A stretch of 64,000 nt of DNA from Ascaphus truei (lineage: Eukaryota > Chordata > Amphibia > Anura > Ascaphidae), in contig CM071568.1 in assembly GCA_036426205.1 (NCBI GenBank), positions 51,620,040 through 51,684,039 of the forward strand, given 5' to 3'. This document shows positions 58,200 to 64,000 of the stretch, in pieces; positions within the stretch are counted from its first letter, which is position 1; each line of letters starts with the position of its first letter. Made by a program: the position numbers and the translations under genes. Below the pieces are notes generated by a model. That model saw only the letters and a program-made list of their open reading frames with translations. It was not told the origin of the DNA and ran no database searches.

Positions 58200-58861
58200 G
58201 CTTGTGCCGGACATCGTTGGACTGCAACCCGACTGGTGCAATCTGATGTCCATCTGTCTCGACTGCTGTACCATAGGCTGTAGGTTCAGGATCCTGCATC
58301 GGCATCCCTCGCTGGACCAGCTGGATGGCTGTACCTGGCTCATTTGTGTCTGCCCCACGCACGTTGGCGACCGGCTGTGCAGCTGCAGAGCGTTGCCCCT
58401 GATGGAGTCTACCGGACCTCGGACGGTCCGGACAGTCTGGTTTTATGTGACCAGTCCTGTGATACTAAGAGCACCTCCTCTTGGGGTTAAACTCTGCAGG
58501 CTTGGGTGCACTTCCATCTGCTGCAGTTTTAGCTTTCCACTGAGGTGTGTTCTTGGCTGCCCTGGCAGGAGTGGCCATGTCCTTGGCCGCCCTCTTTTCC
58601 CAAAAGGCGAGGTGTGGCGATTCTGGGCATAGAGAGACCACTAGCCAATAGGGCTACAATGGCTGCACTCCCTATAACTGGCCCCCCAAACAATGTCCAT
58701 TTTGATGCCCGCTCCTTCCCCTTGTCCTTCCACGACCACCAGGGCTGGAATGGCTCTTGCACCCTGGATGGACTCATAGACCCTGCAACTGCAGGTGAGG
58801 GTATGTCCCCGTCAGGTGAAGCAATACCGGCTTCATGATTCTCCAAATCCGACTTAAGCAA
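58200..58861 (-). pseudogene. Gag C-terminus with degenerate zinc knuckle
   Basis: NPKRRCS, a TAG, YHRTGHIKPDCPDRPRSGRL retains the Cys, His and last Cys of a CCHC knuckle but has lost the second Cys. Before it lies a Ser/Pro-rich stretch (58529-58861: SPSRVQEPFQPWWSWKDKGK). After it a Gln/Pro-rich linker leads to the protease. No capsid SCAN segment is visible here. Confidence 0.6.
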
Positions 58862-59141
58862 CGTTCTTGACCTGTTGATAAGCCATAGTTCTCACACCTG
58901 GCAACAATTCTGGTCCGGTCCCATGACCGGTACCGACCTGACCGTCTGTCCATGTTCGCCTCATGGCACTAAGCTAAGTGACAAAATGAGAACCTGTGCT
59001 TTCTCTGCCTTGTAAAAAGTGTGTACGTTAACTTTGGTTTTGAGAGCTAACAATCTACGAGTTTCTCTCTATATTATAAGACCCTGCAGGATCCTAAAAC
59101 TTAGGCACAATGATCCCACCACTGCCAACAGTAAATAAGCA

Positions 59142-60110
59142 TGTCACGGGAGACCAGGGATTTACACCTTTATACCGGGATCATATCACTGAGCAAAACC
59201 AAAAGTAAAACAAATTGTGATTTATTCCTTAGAAACAGACATACACACAATGGATCACAACATGCAGAAGAAAACACACTTACTGGGGTTCTGGGCTACA
59301 AAACTAAACTTTCCTAGTTGAAATATTCCATAAAACAAAGTCTTCAGGTTGACCGGGACTTAGCCCGAAAAGTCCTGGAACTCAAATCGGTATGCAGTTC
59401 CAGATGCCATCGCTGTATCTCTACCGGAGCTGCCAAAATCCCTTGACTGGGAGATAGCACCAAATGTCCTGGTACTCTTTTCGGCTTCCAGTTCCAGCTG
59501 CGACCGCTACGTTCTCTTCTGAGAACTTGACCCGAAAAGTGGGACTTAGAAAATTCCTCGCCTTGAAATTTCTGAAGCCGGCTCGCTGCTATTTCTCCAA
59601 GAGCATCTTTTGTTTGTTTTAAATTTGCCACTGCTGTTTTGGCGCTTAGGATCTGAGGACCGGATTGGCTGCTGGGTTTCTTATAGTATTTCAGATTTAT
59701 TCATGAAATACTACAACCAATCCAAGCCTGGGAACTTTACAACCAGCCAATCAGAGGGTCGCCAGTCTTTCAAAGCCGGACAATCGGTTCTTCTCAATGT
59801 AACGAGGGCATGCGTGAGTTTGCCACCTTAGCCACTTTTTATTCAGAAGCCACCCGCTGGGTTAAGTGCCTCCAAGTCTGGGAAGGCAAATGCTAGCCGC
59901 GATGGCCTGCATTGTGTCCTGGATGAGGGTACTCCACCTAACCATGCTGCCCTTATGGCTTTAACACCTCTGGCAGCATCGGTGACTTTGAAGTACGGAC
60001 CTAGGGCAGACTCAGTGATACCACTTTGGTATCCCACTAGCCCCCTAAGAGTACCGTCTTTGAAAGTTCCAGCTTATGTATAATGATGCATTTACAAACA
60101 TCTCAGTTTA
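59142..60110 (-). repeat. LTR of the second Gmr1-like element
   Basis: Starts TGTCACGGGAGACCAGG and shares ordered blocks with 26138-26306 and 27343 onward, including GCTACGTTCT and TGAGAACTTG. It contains CCAATCAGAGG and CCAATCCAAGC (CCAAT boxes) and ends somewhere near TTTAATAAAAAATAT (60110). Relative to the minus-strand element it is the 5' LTR. No matching LTR was found on the other side. Confidence 0.6.
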
Positions 60111-60735
60111 ATAAAAAATATATTTTTACACTTTTTATCTTGTCTAAGTCTTTTGGGCTATGAGGGGTAGAATGGGACTATATACTTTTATTCCCACTAG
60201 CCATATCCCTCATACACTGTAAACCTGAGTTAGATTGTAAAAACCTTATATTGGCTATTAAAAACCTTTCATGAAACATAAAAAATATTTCCCATTTTTC
60301 TTCTTAGTCCCACAGTGAAATGAAAAGATGCTTAGCTTCAATCTCAGAGCTGTAGCTTCTTCCCTTAAGGAAACCTAATTTTCTTTAGAACCAAAAAACG
60401 CTTAGGCACACTCCCAGGGCTGTATCACTTTCCTTTACTGAAACTAGGACTTAGGTTTCATGGAACCTCTCGCAACTTAATATAGAGTTGTAGAAACCCC
60501 CCAGAACCTCTACGCTGATTCTGGGGTACCTGGCCTATACTGGGGGACCCTCACTAACTTAGGGAACCATGACTGTACCTGAGATTTACAAATCCCTATG
60601 CCCTCATTTACCTTACTGTTCTGTGCGGGCTTAAAACCTGGGAAGGAGAAGCCACCAACCCCCAACAGCTGAAACAGCTGAGAATAGGTTAACAGAACAC
60701 AAAACCCCAGCAAGCTCTTTTTGTGAACCCTCGAG
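60111..60735. other. Interval without a recognised feature
   Basis: Mixed sequence following the LTR. A repeated phrase AATCTCAGAGCTGTAGCTTC / CTCCCAGGGCTGTATCAC (about 60338 and 60410) suggests internal duplication. No gene. Confidence 0.4.
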
Positions 60736-61193
60736 CCCCCACAAAATATATGTATGTATTTAAGTGTCAAAATGGAGTGCTATTGAGCGTGGCATATGTA
60801 TACAACAGACGACAGGTTTTAAGCCCGCCCCTCCCCACTTCCCAAGTTAGTAGGTCCTTTCATTCTACTGGATATAGATCCAATGTGGTCTTTCTCCCTC
60901 CTAATAGAGGTAAATGAGAATTTTAATCCTAATAGAGGTATATTAGTATTTTATCTGGTAGTGTTAGGACTTGCGAATGGGTGTCTGCCTTGTCGTGGCT
61001 CACAAGCTTACAACGCTTTGGCCAAAGGGTTAAACTAAATTACCCTTTTTCAAGAGAATATATAAGTATTTTATTGTGTATTTCTGTCATGTTGGATGTA
61101 GCATTGGGCTTCTCTGTCGTCTGTTGTATACATATGCCATGCTCAATAGCACTCCATTTTGACACTTAAATACATACATATATTTTGTGGGGG
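60736..61193. mobile_element. 458-bp element with 79-bp inverted ends
   Basis: Arms 60736-60814 and 61115-61193 are reverse complements (CCCCCACAAAATATATGTAT ... TGTCGTCTGTTGTATACATA). It abuts the LINE endonuclease region at 61200. The interior has the minus-strand series CTTGAAAAAGGGT...ACCCTTTGGCCAAAGCG, also seen near 11405-11455. No transposase. Confidence 0.75.
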
Positions 61194-61199
61194 TCTCTA

Positions 61200-61470
61200 C
61201 ATTTTCATTCTCTTCATAAACATATTCCCTTTTAATAGGTTTTAGATAAGTTTTAATATATAACCATTCTCCACCTCCTCTTCTATTTGCTTGATCCTTC
61301 CAAAAAAGGGAATAACCATCTAAATTAACTGTCCAGACATGAATTTCATCCCACCATGTTTCAGTAATGCCTATGATATTATAATGTTCCCTTGTAGCTA
61401 TTAATTACATCTCCCCCACTTAGCTGTCAAGCTTCTTGCATTAGCAAGCATGCATTTAAGGTATTTTTCA
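61200..61470 (-). pseudogene. LINE ORF2 apurinic-like endonuclease, N-terminal part
   Basis: ARSLTAKVG-type start, then EHYNIIGITETWWDE, VWTVNLDGYSLFWKDQANRR, GGGEWLYIKTYLKPIKREYV. The ITETW block and RRGGG loop are hallmarks of the APE-type endonuclease that nicks target DNA. The frame changes near 61420 (CTTAGCTG region). The rest of ORF2 is missing. Confidence 0.75.
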
Positions 61471-61654
61471 GTCTGTGCTATTATCTAATCTGGAAGTTTT
61501 CTAGTATTATGTGTATTTAATATGGATGTCTCCCTGATTGTCAAACTCACACTTGCCCCCATTCTACCTACTTGACTCCTAGCTATTTCCCTATTCCGTT
61601 ATATTCTGTTTAGTTCATTATCTGTTTCTTTTACCCCCCCCCCTCCTTCCTAGT

Positions 61655-62763
61655 TTAAAATCTCCTCTGACCTTTATAACATCCTCCCCTAAGCACAGAA
61701 GATCCCTCTTCATTGAGGTGCAATCTATCCCTATCATAAAGATAGCAACTCTTGGAGAAGGAATCCCTGTGATCTAAAAACTCCAAACACTCCTTCCTAC
61801 ACCACTTTCTTAGCCATGCATCAACCTCCCTAATCTCCAACTATCTCCCTGGGGTAGCGCATGGCACTGGAAGTATTTCAGACAACACTACCTTGGAGTT
61901 CCTTGCCTTAAGCTTGCGGCCTAGATCTCTGAAATCATTTTTTAGGACCCTCCATCTTTCTCTAACTTTGTCATTGGTGCCAACGTGTACCAAGATCACA
62001 AATTCAGTCCCAGCCCCTCCCAACAATCTGTCTATCCAATCAGCAATGTGCCAAACTCGAGCACCCGGGAGACAAAAAACTGTTTGGTTCATGCGGTCAT
62101 GACAACAGAGGGCATTATCTACCTTCCCAATAGTGGAGTCCCCTACCAGCATAACCGCTCTTTGTCTTTGAGTATCCAGTATCCTGAATCCCCCCTGTAC
62201 TCTAGGATCTATTCCCTTTGCTGCTAGAGGAATCAGTCATGCCCAGCCTTGCCATTCGTGCCCTGACAGCCCCAATATCATAACACAATCTGACAAATCT
62301 ATTGGGATGGGTCATCTCTGCCTCTTCCACTTCCCCCGACTTCTTCTTTTAACTGTTACCTAGCTTTCTACCTGTTCTTGGTCCACACTCACAGCTCCAC
62401 CCTCTGCACTACTAGTTCAAGCCAGGGCCTGCTCAGTGAGCTTCTTTCAATATTGTCCATGTCCCTCAATGTTGCAGTTTGCCTCTTTACATCAGCAATC
62501 TGAGACTCTAAAGTGACCACCTGTTCACACTTCCCATAGTGGTATGCTCCCTGGAACAGCTGCTTAAAGTGCACATACATGTGGCAAGATGTGCTTTGAG
62601 TGGCATTTTCAATTCTGCTCGTGGTTGCACTGTGGAGTATACAGTGCCAACAATTTAATGTAGAACTTACTTGTTCCCCAAATTCCTTATTCCAACTTTT
62701 TCTGGTTCTAATTCCACACTTTGTATAAAAAACGCTTGAAATCAAACAGTAATTCAGTTGCAC
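61655..62763 (-). pseudogene. CR1-type ORF1 with SGNH esterase domain (broken)
   Basis: The N-terminal part has a heptad stretch (CEQVVTLESQIADVKRQTAT, LRDMDNIE) as in CR1 ORF1 proteins. The esterase follows: VMLVGDSTIGKVDNALC (nucleophile Ser in GDS), VFCLPGARVWHI, FVILVHVGTNDKVRE, RDLGRKLKARNSKVVLSEIL, VPCATPGR. A TAG at about 61840 is followed in the same frame by EIREVDAWLRKW, LEFLDHRD, and YDRDRLHLNEEGSSVL (Asp and His of the triad). Ser, Asp and His are all preserved. Esterase-bearing ORF1 proteins belong to the CR1/L2 group and act in the retrotransposition particle. The stop and a frame change near 62230-62400 disable it. Confidence 0.8.
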
Positions 62764-63120
62764 AAATCAGGACATGCAAGCTCAGGATTCATTACAAGCT
62801 TCTGTTTTAAAGAGACACACACACCAATCATGTGTGTTAGGTTAGCAATCAACTAAACCACACCCACTGCAGGCTCAACCATGCAGGAGAAAAAAAAAGG
62901 TTACAGACTTTCAATTCCCACACAATTAAAAATAAATGACCCCACTGTCCACTCCCCGAATTCAGCCACCGATGATAATATACACTAGTATACACAGAAC
63001 AACACAACTGGTTCTAACGCCACTCCTAATACAAACAGCACTTGAAGTCAAACAGTAATTCAGTCACACAGATCAGGATATGTATAGATATATCACAAAT
63101 TACTGTGCCTTGACTGAATG
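62700..63120. repeat. Partial tandem repeat upstream of the LINE (about 310-bp period)
   Basis: CTTGAAATCAAACAGTAATT (about 62728) recurs as CTTGAAGTCAAACAGTAATT (about 63041), each followed by CAGT..CACA.ATCAGGA. It may be repeated 5'-UTR units of the minus-strand LINE. Confidence 0.5.
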
Positions 63121-63284
63121 AAATCAAGTGCAGTTCCCCAGCACTTCATTGCATTTCGCGACCCTGTGACAGACGCTGAACCAGAGCTTCCAAATGGTGT
63201 TGTGTGGCAGCCTTAGTACTTTGCAGAAATTATAGGTGGTTCTAGTGTGTCTTTAAGCTAAATTCAATGTACTGTATTTCGAGG

Positions 63285-64000
63285 CTATTACATATAGTTA
63301 CATAGTTACATAGTAGATGAGGTTGAAAAAAGACATAGGTCCATCAAGTTCAACCCATGCTAAATTTAGACAACAGATACTTTATCCTATATCTATACTT
63401 ACTGATTGATCCAGAGGAAGGCAAACAAAAAACCCCATTAAGGGGAAAAATTAATTCCTTCCTGACTCCAAGAATTGGCAATTGGATTAATCCCTGGATC
63501 AACATCCTTCCCATGTATACTTATTTGGTATATCCCTGTATACCTTTCCCATCTAAAAAGATGCCCAACCTTTTTTTGAACAAATCTATTGTATCTGCCA
63601 TCACAGTCTCCATGGGTAATGAATTCCACATTTTAACTGCCCTTACTGTAAAGAACCCTTTCCTTTGTTGCTGGTGAAATTTCCTTTCCTCCAACCTTAA
63701 GGGATGGCCCGAGTCCTTTTGTACTGCCCGTGGGATGAATAGTTCTTTTGAAAGCTCCTAGTATTGTCCCTGAATATATTTGTATATAGTTATCATATCC
63801 CCTCTTAGACGCCTCTTTTTTAATATAAATAAATCTAATTTAGCTAGCCTCTCCTCATAAGTTAGCAGAGAAGTCTCCTCATAAGTTAGAATGTCTATCC
63901 CCTTTATTAATTTGGTGGCTCTTCTCTGCACTCTCTCTAGTTCCATAATGTCTTTTCTTAGGATTGGTGCCCAAAATTGTACTCCATATTCAAGGTGTGG
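63285..64000 (-). mobile_element. CR1/L2-clade LINE, 3' end (continues beyond the window)
   Basis: Minus-strand copy of the family at 572-1781. Its 3' end is the short tandem TAGTTACATAGTTACATAG (63296-63313), then GGTTGAAAAAAGACATAGGT. Coding sequence is cut by the window end. Confidence 0.85.
63560..64000 (-). pseudogene. LINE RT C-terminus (partial, broken)
   Basis: From the window edge: LEYGVQF-type sequence, then [20 protein letters not shown], a duplicated segment ([19 protein letters not shown]), [20 protein letters not shown] and a stop near 63765. In other frames FHQQQRKGFFTVRAVKMWN and SLPMETVMADTIDLFKK follow. The 24-bp duplication (CTCATAAGTTAGCAGAGAAG region, 63856-63890) is copy-specific. 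Confidence 0.8.

Larger units (their letters stand above)
57368..58870 (-). mobile_element. Second Gmr1-like gypsy internal region (Gag end-PR-IN)
   Basis: Nucleocapsid remnant, protease, short linker and integrase zinc-binding domain follow one another on the minus strand without an RT between PR and IN. It is cut off at about 57368, inside the integrase. The LTR beginning at 59142 lies on its 5' side with GTTGGCAGTGGTGGGATC on the minus strand just inside, a plausible primer-binding site. Confidence 0.75.
61200..62763 (-). mobile_element. CR1-like LINE, 5' part (ORF1 and start of ORF2)
   Basis: The minus strand carries a complete CR1-type order: coiled N-terminus, SGNH esterase ORF1, then the first part of the APE endonuclease of ORF2. 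It is truncated at 61193-61200 by the 79-bp-arm element. Confidence 0.8.

Noticed and set aside
1..64000. CRISPR array, tRNA, rRNA or bacterial operon
   Set aside because: No regularly spaced repeats, no cloverleaf recognised, and all coding relics are eukaryotic retroelement families.

Overview
The window looks like repeat-rich intergenic DNA from a vertebrate, most likely an anuran amphibian. It is AT-rich, no intact single-copy host gene was recognised, and the interpretable coding signal comes from broken transposable elements: Penelope-like elements (PLEs), Ty3/gypsy elements with a SCAN-like Gag, CR1- and L2-type LINEs, and many short inverted-repeat elements flanked by TA. The species call is inference from this repeat mix. 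No tRNA, rRNA, CRISPR array, operon or bacterial signal was found.

Layout. 0.4-2.5 kb: an L2-like 3' tail (minus) interrupted by a CR1-like LINE 3' end (plus). 2.5-11 kb: mostly featureless AT-rich DNA, with one LINE 3' UTR fossil at 7.1-8.0 kb. 11-15 kb: a coiled-coil pseudogene (one stretch resembles the non-muscle myosin II tail) and a PLE 3' half (PLE1), lying between two 96-bp direct repeats. 18.4-19.6 kb: two GC-rich inverted repeats. 20.5-22.1 kb: a repeat carrying a hammerhead-like motif, interrupted by a 399-bp TA-flanked element, then a MIR-like SINE. 22.2-26.0 kb: an LTR retrotransposon with two 423-bp LTRs and gag-PR-IN order. 26.1-28.1 kb: an LTR broken by a 1.04-kb insertion with a 14-bp target duplication. 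30.4-32.1 kb: a 1.7-kb imperfect palindrome. 33.1-35.1 kb: a TA-flanked element, a gypsy integrase relic and another hammerhead-like motif. 38.3-41.7 kb: a possible LTR, a 33-bp-TIR element with a hammerhead-like motif, a 364-bp partly tandem repeat with a further such motif, and the 5' half of a PLE (PLE3). 43.3-46.5 kb: a nearly full-length PLE (PLE2) interrupted by a 408-bp TA-flanked element. 48.9-50.3 kb: a hairpin, a CT-rich minisatellite and GC boxes. 51.2-52.3 kb: a probable solo LTR. 53-57 kb: duplicated unclassified repeats. 57.4-60.1 kb: a second gag-PR-IN element with an LTR. 60.7-64.0 kb: the 5' part of a CR1-like LINE (esterase ORF1 plus the start of the endonuclease) and a separate 3' part.

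The points most worth following are (a) a recurring motif built like a hammerhead ribozyme core (CTGANGA, stem, GAAA, then a palindromic stem III such as ACGCGT) in several unrelated repeats, one inside a 364-bp partly tandem repeat and so resembling an animal retrozyme or newt satellite 2; (b) a nested insertion whose TA target duplication is confirmed by the interrupted PLE reading frame; and (c) two elements in which integrase directly follows protease, the unusual Gmr1-like domain order. All protein-coding relics carry stops or frameshifts, so nothing here is predicted to make a full-length protein.
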